Program-made: the position numbers and the translations under genes
Notes under the pieces: generated by a model
The model's input: only the letters and a program-made list of their open reading frames with translations
The model's database searches: none
What the model was told of the DNA's origin: nothing
Assembly: GCA_050742535.1 (NCBI GenBank)
Contig: JBOGIQ010000033.1
Location: 1-28,591 of the forward strand
DNA from: Gp6-AA40 sp050742535
GTDB lineage: Bacteria > Acidobacteriota > Vicinamibacteria > Vicinamibacterales > UBA2999
Length of the DNA: 28,591 nucleotides
Direction: 5' to 3'
In this document: positions 7,893 through 15,255 of the stretch, piece by piece
How the letters are laid out: every line of letters begins with the position of its first letter
Position numbering within the stretch: position 1 is the first letter of the stretch

Positions 7893-8216
7893 CTACTCCC
7901 GCAGGTCGGCTGCGTCCGGGAAGGCCTGCATGGCCAGATCGCGTCCGAGTCGCAGTATCGCGAGTCGCAGGAATTGTTCGCGTGCGGTAGCGCCAGGATA
8001 TCGACGCCGGACGCCCTCTGTCGCGGCCTCGTGTACGCCGCGGCACAAACCAGCGACAAGCACCGCCTTCTCGTCACGCGACATCCGCTGCCACAGCGCA
8101 ACCTGGCGTGCCTCGATATCGAGCGGAGTGTCGTCGGCGAGGGGCGTCCGGCCAGGAGAGGTCACTGGAAGATTATGGCGCAGTCGAACGTACGATGGCG
8201 GGACGATAGGAATCAT
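7893..8216 (-). CDS. Small uncharacterised helical partner of the nucleotidyltransferase
   Basis: Protein of up to 107 residues, mostly helical and charged, with the core 'LDIEARQVALWQRMSRDEKA', then 'LVAGLCRGVHEAATEGVRRR' and 'ATAREQFLRLAILRLGRDLA'. Small proteins with this 'M(S)..EK..LV..L.......A..G(V)R.R.P.A...E...RLA..R.G..L' pattern commonly sit beside nucleotidyltransferase genes; this is from memory of the family's look, and no function is established. The start is uncertain. ATG 8216 gives 107 residues but begins with a poorly structured stretch (MIPIVPPSYVRLRHN) and lacks a Shine-Dalgarno. GTG 8165 gives 90 residues and begins just after a CATAAT hexamer, which could be a promoter element. 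The stop is seven bases before the nucleotidyltransferase start, so the two genes are coupled. Confidence 0.65.
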   Translation of the reverse strand: MIPIVPPSYVRLRHNLPVTSPGRTPLADDTPLDIEARQVALWQRMSRDEKAVLVAGLCRGVHEAATEGVRRRYPGATAREQFLRLAILRLGRDLAMQAFPDAADLRE

Positions 8217-8295
8217 TAGCCGGGGTTGCGCGCGCCTCGTTGACGGAATGCTGCGTATGCGGCCCCCACCCTCTCGTCAGCACAGCGGTGCTCTA

Positions 8296-8802
8296 TCAGC
8301 CGCGCGACGGGTTCGCTGACGACACAACGTCCTTCGTCATGAACACTCGATCGAAGCCGTGCTCCATTCGCCGCTCGCCCACCACAAATCCGCACCGACG
8401 GTAGTACTCCACCAGTGCATCAAGTGCGGCGTTTGTATACAGACTCAGCTGTCGAACCTTCTGAATGCGAGCTCGTTCCTCGGCAAACGCCAGCAGGGCA
8501 GTCCCGATGCCCTGTCTCTGCTGCGCAAGACGAACCGCGACGGAAGAAACTTCTAACGTCGCCGTTTGCAAACGGAGCAGCATTACGGCAAGGAGAGCCC
8601 CGCCAGACTCAGCGACAAACAGCTCCCCGCGCTCGACAGCGGGGGAAAAATCCGTCGTCATGGATGCTGGCTCTCTACCGATCCTTGAAACGTATGGGGA
8701 GTACGCCTCACGAACAATTTGATAGACCTCTGGTAGATCATCCATCCGTCCAACGCGTATCGTCAGGTCCACAGTTGCTGCATTCCGCGGCGCCACACCC
8801 AC
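8296..8802 (-). CDS. GNAT-family N-acetyltransferase
   Basis: Protein of 168 residues with the Gcn5-related acetyltransferase fold, which transfers an acetyl group from acetyl-CoA to an amine. Beta-1 is at 'LTIRVGRMDDLPEVYQIVRE', the beta-4 strand is 'LEVSSVAVRLAQQRQGIGTA' with the acetyl-CoA pyrophosphate-binding motif QQRQGIGTAL, and the later segment 'LSLYTNAALDALVEYYRRCG' is the usual motif B leading to 'F'. The length is normal for a single-domain GNAT. The GTG at 8802 has GGGGGA about ten bases upstream; a second GTG at 8772 (just before 'DLTIRVGRM') is also possible. The gene lies 142 bp downstream of the MxaL-like gene and 79 bp upstream of the small partner gene, all on the minus strand. 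The substrate cannot be deduced. Confidence 0.88.
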   Translation of the reverse strand: MGVAPRNAATVDLTIRVGRMDDLPEVYQIVREAYSPYVSRIGREPASMTTDFSPAVERGELFVAESGGALLAVMLLRLQTATLEVSSVAVRLAQQRQGIGTALLAFAEERARIQKVRQLSLYTNAALDALVEYYRRCGFVVGERRMEHGFDRVFMTKDVVSSANPSRG

Positions 8803-8944
8803 GCTCTATAGTCCCCCGGCTATCTCTTCTGCGGCCTCGCGTAGGCGCCGCGCCTTCGGTGGCAAGCCGCGCACTACGGACAAACCTTGATACCGATCGA
8901 ACAGCCATTCTGAGCAAAGCGCCGCCGAAGTGGATCGGCCTTAT

Positions 8945-10042
8945 CTACATCACACTTGCAAGCAGCAGGACCACGCTCAGCGCTCCTGCGGCCTGCCACG
9001 CGAGCTCGGTCCGCTTCCGGACGACCAGGACACCGAGGCACAGGACGAGAGCGGCCGCCATGAGTGCCTGCTTGTAGAGATCCTCGAACGTCTCCACCGG
9101 TTCGGCGTTCGCCGCGCGAGCGCGGAGCCGATCGACAATTCGGAAGGCGATAGTGCGGTCGGATTCCTCGCCGATTTCAAAGTACTCGCCGCCGCCGGCC
9201 ACGGCGATCTGCAGCAGCGACCTGCGGTCCAGCGTCGAACGGATTCTCGGCGGCGGCCGTGAACCGTCCAGCGCCAGTGGCTCGGGGATCATGCCTCCGA
9301 CAGCAGTCCCGACACCGACGACGAAGACCGGCACCTTGCGATCCTTGGCGGTCTGCAGCGCGCGGGCAACGTCGCCGGTCCACGACTGGCCGTCGGAGAC
9401 GACGAGGAACGCTTTCGGATTGCCGCTCTTGCCGAACAGCTCCTGATCCTTCTCGATCAGGTTCAGCCCCCACCGGATGCCTTCCTCGATGTTGGTGTCC
9501 CACGTGGTGAGGTTCTCGAGGGCAAACGGCGAGTGGTCGCCGAGGTGGTCGAGAAAGAAAAAGAGCGAGTTCGGGTCGCGGGTCAGCCGCACCTGCGGGG
9601 CGGCCAGCTGGGCGAACAGCGCCAGTGCGACGCGATCGCCGCGCCAGCTCAACGCCTCGGCAAACGTCCGCAGGAACGCGACCGAACGCCGCCATCGATC
9701 CGGCCGCACGTCGGCCACATACATCGACGCCGATGCGTCCTGCAGGATGACGATGTCGGCGCTGGCACGGCGCGAGAGGGCGATGCGCGCCTGTGGCTTG
9801 GCGATGGCGACGATGAGCAGCGCGGAGGCGACGAGCGCCGCAAGCCAGAACGTAAGGTCGCCGGCGAAGTTATAGCGCTCGCGTACGGGAAGCACACGTG
9901 CCGCGGCCAGGCGGCGCGCGTCGGCGCGCCGCCGAACGACCCGCCAGCACCACAGCATCGCCAGGGCGACGGGAACCGTCAGCAGCCACAGCAGCGCCGG
10001 CGACTCGAACCGGAACGTCTCGAGCGTAACCTTCGGAATCAC
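8945..10042 (-). CDS. Membrane-anchored VWA-domain protein, MxaL/BatB-like
   Basis: Inner-membrane protein of 365 residues. Two transmembrane helices near the N-terminus (about 16-33 and 64-82) are followed by a von Willebrand A domain with a complete MIDAS metal site, starting at 'QDASASM' (Asp102, Ser104, Ser106), with 'LTTWDTNIEEGI' supplying the usual Thr and 'LVVSDGQSWTGD' the later Asp. A C-terminal membrane region ('ALMAAALVLCLGVLVV', 'AGALSVVLLLASVM') closes the protein, the layout of BatA/BatB and MxaC/MxaL. It is the last of six genes in a moxR operon. Its GTG start overlaps the previous stop by four bases (GTGA). By gene order it corresponds to mxaL, whose methylotroph counterpart is needed for calcium insertion into methanol dehydrogenase. 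Whether that role holds here is inference. Confidence 0.85.
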   Translation of the reverse strand: MIPKVTLETFRFESPALLWLLTVPVALAMLWCWRVVRRRADARRLAAARVLPVRERYNFAGDLTFWLAALVASALLIVAIAKPQARIALSRRASADIVILQDASASMYVADVRPDRWRRSVAFLRTFAEALSWRGDRVALALFAQLAAPQVRLTRDPNSLFFFLDHLGDHSPFALENLTTWDTNIEEGIRWGLNLIEKDQELFGKSGNPKAFLVVSDGQSWTGDVARALQTAKDRKVPVFVVGVGTAVGGMIPEPLALDGSRPPPRIRSTLDRRSLLQIAVAGGGEYFEIGEESDRTIAFRIVDRLRARAANAEPVETFEDLYKQALMAAALVLCLGVLVVRKRTELAWQAAGALSVVLLLASVM

Positions 10043-10728
10043 CCCTTGCGTGCCTTTTCGCTCGCCTTCCCCGCGTCGCCGCCTTCGGGCGCTTTCTCTT
10101 CTCCCTGCAGCGGCACGTAGATCTGGAAGCCTTTGGTCGTCGTCGCCTCCGACGGGGCACCACTCTCCCCGAGGTCCATACCCTGCTCGGGCTGTTCCGA
10201 GGGCGGCCGGCGGCCCTTGGCAATCTCGTCACGGAGACGCACGACGTACTCGTAGTTGTACGCGGCTTCCTCATGCCAGACGTTGTTCTTGAGGACGGTC
10301 ATGTAGCCGTTGGCAACCTCGTTCAGCACCTGGATTGCGGCATTTCGCTCGGTGACGCCCGTGAGGCCGTTCCGGAACGCCGCGTTCGCGACGACGAGCT
10401 GGAGCTCGACGTTGGATTCGTCAACGGCTGCGACCGGTTCCGCCTGCGCCGGCAGGACCGCCGCGTAGTCGCCCTGCCAGTACTGGAGCGCCGCTTCCCG
10501 CGCGCGAACTTCCCTGACGGTGCCCTCGCCGACCTTCGGCACCCACTGCGCGTAGCGGAGGTAGCCCTGTGCATCGTTGAGGCTGGCGCGTGCCAGCGCG
10601 TATTGCTGCGTCGACGATCGCTCCTGTGCGTCGGCCAGCGATCGCTCGAGGCGCGACGCGGTGAGGGCCACGACACCGGCCGCGAAGAAGACGGCGGCGG
10701 CAACGAGATAGGCGGTCACACTCTTCAC
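10039..10728 (-). CDS. Single-pass periplasmic MxaK-like protein
   Basis: Protein of 229 residues with one N-terminal transmembrane helix (about 5-25, 'AYLVAAAVFFAAGVVALTAS') and a periplasmic helical domain in which TPR-like pairs can be seen ('QQYALARASLNDAQGYLRYA', 'REAALQYWQGDYAAVL', 'NVELQLVVANAAFRNGL'). The C-terminal 60 residues are low-complexity and rich in Glu, Gly, Pro and Lys. Size, topology and position between two VWA genes match MxaK of methylotrophs and TPR-type BatC proteins. I chose the MxaK label because of the synteny; sequence similarity was not computed. The ATG at 10728 has GGAG about nine bases upstream ('CTGGAGGAACTCGTGAAG' region). The upstream spacer of 121 bp is an inverted word repeat. 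The stop overlaps the next gene's GTG by four bases. Confidence 0.65.
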   Translation of the reverse strand: MKSVTAYLVAAAVFFAAGVVALTASRLERSLADAQERSSTQQYALARASLNDAQGYLRYAQWVPKVGEGTVREVRAREAALQYWQGDYAAVLPAQAEPVAAVDESNVELQLVVANAAFRNGLTGVTERNAAIQVLNEVANGYMTVLKNNVWHEEAAYNYEYVVRLRDEIAKGRRPPSEQPEQGMDLGESGAPSEATTTKGFQIYVPLQGEEKAPEGGDAGKASEKARKG

Positions 10729-10754
10729 GAGTTCCTCCAGTTTTCTCTGGCCTT

Positions 10755-10852
10755 AACCACGAAGACCTCGAAGGGATCGAAGAGCACGAAACCAAAACAT
10801 GTGACGAGTTCTCCTTCGTGGCCCTTCGACTCTTCGTGTCCTTCGTGGTTTA
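10755..10852. repeat. Inverted nonamer-word repeat between the MxaC-like and MxaK-like genes
   Basis: The left arm (10758-10793) reads CACGAAGAC, CTCGAAGGG, ATCGAAGAG, CACGAAACC. The right arm (10812-10847) holds the same type of word on the other strand: CACGAAGGA, CACGAAGAG, TCGAAGGGC, CACGAAGGA when read on minus. The arms end in an identical AACCACGAAG and can pair imperfectly into a long hairpin in the operon mRNA. The TAA stop of the MxaC-like gene lies at the edge of the right arm. Confidence 0.8.
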
Positions 10853-11941
10853 CGGGAACGTACGGAACACCCCAAAGCTCAATTTCAACAACGCCGCGGT
10901 CAGCCACAACGCGGTGGCCACGAGCGCGTATCCGGCATAGCGCGGCCGCTGCACGCTGTACTCACGCACGTCGATCCGGCCCGGCGACAGGCGGTCGATC
11001 TCGCGCAGCGTGCGGCGCATCGATTCCTCGTCGTACACCGCGTAGAAGCGTCCGCCGGTGCGCTCGACGGTCGGCCGCCAGATCTTGTCCTGCACCACTT
11101 CGCCTTCGCGGCGGTTGTAGGCGGTGCGCACCATGTGCACCGGGATCTTCCAGGTGCGCGCCTCGGCGATGAGGTTTTCCACCGGCCGGCCCTTCGGCTG
11201 CAGATCCGAGTCGCGGCCGTCCGTGAAGACGACCATCAGATTGCCGGACGCGTTGATGAACGAAAACGTCTTGAACAGCTTCGTCGCCTGCTCGATCCCC
11301 TCGACGATCGTGGTGCCCCAGTCGCTGAACCGGCCCCACTCGCGCGGGTCGCTCACCAGCCGGATGCTGAGGAGGATGTTCTCGTAATCCGTCGTGAAGG
11401 GGGTGACGACGTACGCCTGGTTGCCGAACTGGATCAACGCCACGAGATCGCGATACGGTCCGTTCATCCGCCGCTTGATGAACTCCTCCGCGCCCGCAGT
11501 CGCCGTGAAGAACGTGGCCTCTCCCTGCGTCTTCATGCTCTCGGTCTTGAACTGCATCACCATGCTCGTGGATGCATCGACGAGCAGCGCAATGCGGCGG
11601 CCAGGATAGGACACCTCCTCGCGCGTGAAGCCGGTGTGCGGATCGGCCAGCGCGACGCCGAAAAACGGCAGGCCAGCGACGAACAGCAGCAAGGGCAGGT
11701 GCCGTGCCAGCGCGAGCGGCGAGCGTCGCATCTCCGGCAGCAGCGCCGGCAGCGTCACATGGGTCCGCCCGGCGCGCGTGCCGAGCATCGCGCGGACGAA
11801 GAGCACGAGCACGGCAATCGCCGCGAGCACGACGAACACCAGCAACGCGGTCCGCACGTCCGCAAACTGCAGATCGCGCCAGCGCGTCCGCAGCCATTCG
11901 TCGAACGTGTTCCGCAGCGCGATGACGAAGGCCTCGGTCAT
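10850..11941 (-). CDS. Membrane-anchored VWA-domain protein, MxaC/BatA-like
   Basis: Protein of 363 residues with the same layout as the last gene of the operon. Two N-terminal transmembrane helices lie at about 31-50 and 81-99. A von Willebrand A domain follows with the MIDAS start 'LLVDASTSM' (Asp122, Ser124, Ser126), 'FSDWGTTIVEGIEQA' with the Thr, and 'VVFTDGRDSDLQ' with the later Asp. A C-terminal helix ('ALVATALWLTAALLKLSFGV') ends the protein. The start is ATG 11941, eight bases after the MxaA-like stop; the frame is open further upstream, but that part is a shadow of the MxaA-like gene with no helix or domain sense. No clear Shine-Dalgarno is present, so translation is probably coupled. 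In the mxa order this gene takes the mxaC place. The function proposed is metal-dependent protein assembly at the membrane. Confidence 0.85.
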   Translation of the reverse strand: MTEAFVIALRNTFDEWLRTRWRDLQFADVRTALLVFVVLAAIAVLVLFVRAMLGTRAGRTHVTLPALLPEMRRSPLALARHLPLLLFVAGLPFFGVALADPHTGFTREEVSYPGRRIALLVDASTSMVMQFKTESMKTQGEATFFTATAGAEEFIKRRMNGPYRDLVALIQFGNQAYVVTPFTTDYENILLSIRLVSDPREWGRFSDWGTTIVEGIEQATKLFKTFSFINASGNLMVVFTDGRDSDLQPKGRPVENLIAEARTWKIPVHMVRTAYNRREGEVVQDKIWRPTVERTGGRFYAVYDEESMRRTLREIDRLSPGRIDVREYSVQRPRYAGYALVATALWLTAALLKLSFGVFRTFP

Positions 11942-11949
11942 AGGCAAAT

Positions 11950-13200
11950 TCAGAATGCTGCCGATCCCGCGCGCGTCGGCATGGACGGAACGGCCGCCCC
12001 GCGAGCGGCGCCAAACGGAATCAGCGAGCGGAGCCAGAGGCGGCGCACCGGAGCGGCCGCATTGTCGACGGCCGTGCTGAGGGCAACCGTGTCGGCCTCC
12101 CCGGCGCGTCCATATACCGCCGTGCTGAAGAGCTGCAGCGCCTCGAGCATCGGCTGCAGGGTCTCCCGCGACGCTGCCCGGCTGCTGGTTTCGATCGCGG
12201 CCATGAGCGCCGCTGGAGTCGTGGCGGCCGACAGGAGCACGCGTTTGCGCCGCAGCAGTCCGGATCGCACCTCGATCTGCCCGACGCGGCCGGAGGCGCC
12301 GTTCGTCACGTGCCGCTGCGCCACACGGCGGCCGAGCGCGACCGCCCCGGCGATCCGGAGCGCGGCAACGGCCTGGGACATCAGCGCGGGCGTCCACCCG
12401 TCGCGCGCGGCGGTGCTGCGGGCGCTGCGCAGCGCGGCCATCGCGCCGCGCAGCACGGTGGCGGCAGGAAGCGGACGAACAACCTTCGCGTCGCGCACGC
12501 GGAACCGACCGGCAAGCCGTACCAGCGCCAGAGCGGCCAGCACACCCGCAAACGCGAAGGCGATCGACGCAGCCACGATCTCGGCCGTGGCGCGGTTGCG
12601 CCGCGATTCGACGTTGGCGAACGTCTGGCCCGACGCATCGCGGATATCAGCGGCGCTGCGCGGGACGATCGACAGCACCCGCATCGGCAGCGGCGGCAGG
12701 ACGTAAGTCTGATCGCGTCCGTCCGAGCTCCCGGTCGTACCCGCAGCCTGCTGATTGTAGGTGACCGTCAGCGACGGGATGTTGACGTCCTGGCCGAAGA
12801 AGCCTTCGCTCAGCAGGCGCATCGCGTACTCGTACTGGATATACCGCCACGGCGGCACGACGACATCCTCGTGGCGGTTGCCGGCCACGGCCTCGAACGG
12901 TGTCAGCGAAATCGCACCCGGCTCGAGCTGATTGACGGCCGGCACGACCTTGATGTTCGCCGTTTCGATGACGCCGCAGGTCAACACCAGGGTGAAGCGC
13001 TCGCCGACGCGAATGGCGCTGCGATCCGCTTTCCACCAGCAGCGGATTGGATCGGATTCGACCTCTCCGGGCCGGGGCGCGCGCTTCGTCTGCGCATACG
13101 TGGGCACCGCGCCGAGGAGGACGGCCACGAAGGCAACGCAGAATCGTTGTCGCATGCGTGTTGGGGTCTGGGATTTGGGTTTTGGGATTTGGGATTTCAT
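11950..13200 (-). CDS. MxaA-like periplasmic/membrane protein
   Basis: Protein of up to 416 residues with an export signal (about 17-37, 'FCVAFVAVLLGAVPTYAQ'), a periplasmic beta-rich region with Cys54 and Cys75, one transmembrane helix (about 206-228), and a cytoplasmic C-terminal helical part containing 'QPMLEALQLFSTAVYG', a pattern seen at the end of MxaA/BatD-like proteins. Position between DUF58 and the first VWA gene fits MxaA, a maturation factor of methanol dehydrogenase. Two starts compete. ATG 13200 directly follows the DUF58 stop and has GGAAG six bases upstream, but its first 15 residues (KSQIPKPKSQTPTR) are translated from a heptamer repeat. ATG 13155 begins right at the signal peptide but has no Shine-Dalgarno. 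I give the longer form because of the ribosome site. The family label rests on synteny and topology. Confidence 0.7.
   Translation of the reverse strand: MKSQIPKPKSQTPTRMRQRFCVAFVAVLLGAVPTYAQTKRAPRPGEVESDPIRCWWKADRSAIRVGERFTLVLTCGVIETANIKVVPAVNQLEPGAISLTPFEAVAGNRHEDVVVPPWRYIQYEYAMRLLSEGFFGQDVNIPSLTVTYNQQAAGTTGSSDGRDQTYVLPPLPMRVLSIVPRSAADIRDASGQTFANVESRRNRATAEIVAASIAFAFAGVLAALALVRLAGRFRVRDAKVVRPLPAATVLRGAMAALRSARSTAARDGWTPALMSQAVAALRIAGAVALGRRVAQRHVTNGASGRVGQIEVRSGLLRRKRVLLSAATTPAALMAAIETSSRAASRETLQPMLEALQLFSTAVYGRAGEADTVALSTAVDNAAAPVRRLWLRSLIPFGAARGAAVPSMPTRAGSAAF
13160..13194. repeat. Heptamer tract at the DUF58/MxaA-like junction
   Basis: Five 7-bp units read on plus: GTTGGGG, TCTGGGA, TTTGGGT, TTTGGGA, TTTGGGA. 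The tract lies between the DUF58 stop and the signal peptide of the MxaA-like protein. It has no stop in the downstream gene's frame, so it can be translated as an N-terminal extension. Confidence 0.8.
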
Positions 13201-14118
13201 CTACATCTTCCGTAGCCGCCGCTCGGCGGTGAATTCCACGAGCGCGGTTTCCATCTGCCACCGATCCAGGCCGACGCGGACGACGTCGAGCCCTGATGCG
13301 CGCGCGAGCGCCTCGATCCGGTCCTGCCACGCACCGACGCGGTCCGCGAGCCGCCGCAGCTCGCGCCGCGACAGCACGCGTGTCCGGCCGCTCTCGATGT
13401 CGTACGCCTCCACCCACCCGTCCGACACGGCGGGCAGTTGATAGGCGAAACGCACATCGGCAATCAGCAGAAACACGTCGTGCACCGCGTTCAGCAGCGC
13501 CAGATCCTTCACGAGGCGCTCCGCGTCCGGAAACAGAAAGTCCGAAATCACCGGGACCAGCGACGCTTTCCGCAGCTGGCTCTCGATGGCGACGATGATG
13601 TCGCGGCGCTCCTCGTCCGGATCGATCGTCCGGCGATTCTGATAGAGGTCAAGGCAGTACAGCAGGTGCGAGCGGCCGATTCGCGGGCGCGCCGACGCGA
13701 GCTGCTGGAACTGATCGTTGAAGGTGACCAGGCCGAACAGGTCCTGGAAGAACATCGCCGACAGCCCGGCCGCCGCAACCGCCCGCGCGATGGCGGCGGC
13801 GATCGGCACCCCGTGCACGCCGCAGCGCGTGGAGAGCGAGGCGTCGGCCACCGCCACGATGGTGGCATTGCTGTCCTGCTCGAAGTCGCGGGTGATCATC
13901 GGGCTGAAGTTCGTCATCGACGACTGCGCCCAGTCGATCGACGACATCCGATCCCCGGGCTCCCAGTCGCGCACGCCGACGAAGTTGAAGCCGCTCCCCT
14001 TGAACACGCTGGCGTGGTCGCCGAGCGTGAACTCCTTCATCCGCTTGATGATGAACAGTTCGATTTCCGCGATCTCGCGGAGGTTGACGAGCGGTTCCTC
14101 GGCTGACGCCGTGGTCAT
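13201..14118 (-). CDS. DUF58-domain protein, MxaS-like
   Basis: Cytoplasmic protein of 305 residues in the DUF58 family, always found beside MoxR ATPases and VWA proteins. The family motif is present at residues 49-67 ('VRDWEPGDRMSSIDWAQSS'), near an N-terminal 'FKGSGFNFVG' segment. The rest forms a degenerate VWA-like fold: 'IVAVADASLST' is the MIDAS-like strand, and 'LVPVISDFLFP' corresponds to the later Asp site. Its length matches short DUF58/MxaS proteins without membrane helices. The ATG overlaps the moxR stop by four bases (ATGA), and the stop abuts the next ATG. The proposed role is an adaptor between the MoxR ATPase and membrane VWA proteins, from family knowledge and context only. 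Confidence 0.88.
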   Translation of the reverse strand: MTTASAEEPLVNLREIAEIELFIIKRMKEFTLGDHASVFKGSGFNFVGVRDWEPGDRMSSIDWAQSSMTNFSPMITRDFEQDSNATIVAVADASLSTRCGVHGVPIAAAIARAVAAAGLSAMFFQDLFGLVTFNDQFQQLASARPRIGRSHLLYCLDLYQNRRTIDPDEERRDIIVAIESQLRKASLVPVISDFLFPDAERLVKDLALLNAVHDVFLLIADVRFAYQLPAVSDGWVEAYDIESGRTRVLSRRELRRLADRVGAWQDRIEALARASGLDVVRVGLDRWQMETALVEFTAERRLRKM

Positions 14119-15155
14119 GGCACCGGCACGCGATCGACGATGTCGTCGACCACCATTTCAACGGTGACGCCATGGCTGGCGGCGTGGGGTCCGAGCCAGA
14201 CACGGTGGCTGAGGATGTAGCGCGCGAGATCCTGCACGTCCTCCGGATAGACCTCGGCACGGCGGTGCATCAACAGCGCCCACACTTTGACCAGCCGGCC
14301 CCAGACGATCGTCGCGCGCGGCGAGGCGCCGAGATCGACGCACTTCTCGACCAGCTCGGACGGCGACCGATGGTGCCATTCACTTTCGGCGCTGTAGGGC
14401 CGTGTCGCGCCCACCAGGCGCCGGATGTACTTGGCGAGTGACTCGTGGAGGAACACCTCGCGTGTGATCACCGACCGCAGCTCGATGATCCGTTCTTTCG
14501 GGATGAGCGGCTTGAGCCGCACCTGCTTGAAGTCGAAGCTCACCAGCTTCTCTTCCTCCGACGGGGGCAGGTAGGCGATGTTGATCATGATCGCGAAGCG
14601 ATCCGTCGCCGCTTCCGACAGCGGAAACGTCCCCTGCCCCAGCTCCACCGGGTTCATCGTCGCAATGGCAAAGCTGAACGGCGCCAGCTCGTAGGTCGTC
14701 TTGCCGACGGTGACCGTGCGGTCCTGCAGTCCTTCCAGAAACGCGCTCTGCGATTTGAGCGGGATGCGGTTGATCTCGTCGAGGAGGATGACCTCTGCCG
14801 AGGCCAACGGGCCAAACTCGGTGATGAACTCGCCCGTCGCCGGGTTAATCATCTGGAAGCCGACGATTTCCGTCGGCTGCAGATCGGCGCGGCCCTGCAG
14901 GCGCGCGAACTTGGCGTTGCTGATGGCCGCGAGGATGACGCCGAAGAACGTCTTGCCCACGCCGGGGACGCCGCGGAGCAGCAGATTGCCGGCGTTGACC
15001 TGCCGCTTCTGATCCTTGTCGTAGGTCGTCGGAATCTCCGACAGCAGCACGACGTTGGCGAGCGCTTTTTCCGTCTCGTACCCGACTAATGCGTTTCCCG
15101 CTTCGGCAACGATGGCTTCGTGCAGATCGATCGATTCCTGGAGCTCCGGATGCAT
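14115..15155 (-). CDS. MoxR-family AAA+ ATPase (MxaR-like)
   Basis: Cytoplasmic AAA+ ATPase of 346 residues, thought to act as a chaperone that remodels or inserts cofactors into partner proteins together with VWA proteins. Walker A is 'GVPGVGKT' (62-69) and Walker B 'VILLDEIN' (122-129). Sensor 1 is in 'FAIATMNPVELGQGTFPLSEA' (given here as the 'ATMNP' strand), followed by the MoxR-typical 'EAATDRFAIMI'. The C-terminal lid includes 'LGASPRATIVWGRLVKVWAL', the family's 'G.SPRA' signature. The start is ATG 15155, which gives the usual MoxR N-terminus; the frame is open to 15335, but that part covers the intergenic hairpin and makes no sense as protein. A TATGAT hexamer ten bases before the ATG could be a -10 box. 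It is the first gene of the six-gene operon. Confidence 0.93.
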   Translation of the reverse strand: MHPELQESIDLHEAIVAEAGNALVGYETEKALANVVLLSEIPTTYDKDQKRQVNAGNLLLRGVPGVGKTFFGVILAAISNAKFARLQGRADLQPTEIVGFQMINPATGEFITEFGPLASAEVILLDEINRIPLKSQSAFLEGLQDRTVTVGKTTYELAPFSFAIATMNPVELGQGTFPLSEAATDRFAIMINIAYLPPSEEEKLVSFDFKQVRLKPLIPKERIIELRSVITREVFLHESLAKYIRRLVGATRPYSAESEWHHRSPSELVEKCVDLGASPRATIVWGRLVKVWALLMHRRAEVYPEDVQDLARYILSHRVWLGPHAASHGVTVEMVVDDIVDRVPVP

Positions 15156-15203
15156 GAACCGTGAATCATACCTGATGGGTTCGAAGGCTTCCGCTGACCC
15201 GTA

Positions 15204-15225
15204 GCTTCCGCCTGAAGGCGGAAGC
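15204..15225. repeat. GCTTCCGCC hairpin, copy 1
   Basis: Perfect 9-bp stem, GCTTCCGCC with GGCGGAAGC, around a TGAA loop, in the 100-bp divergent spacer between the moxR start and the transporter start. The reverse complement of this element is found at 25307-25329, with a TTCA loop. No T-tract follows, so it is more likely a dispersed palindromic repeat than a terminator. Confidence 0.75.
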
Positions 15226-15255
15226 CATGAGTGTGGTACCGTGCCGCCGCGCCCT

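Noticed and set aside
8807..8940. Short minus-strand reading ending 'RRLREAAEEIAGGL' just before the GNAT gene
   Set aside because: It could be a 25-residue peptide or a remnant of a longer gene, but there is no convincing start or ribosome site and the upstream part has no sense. Kept only as a note.
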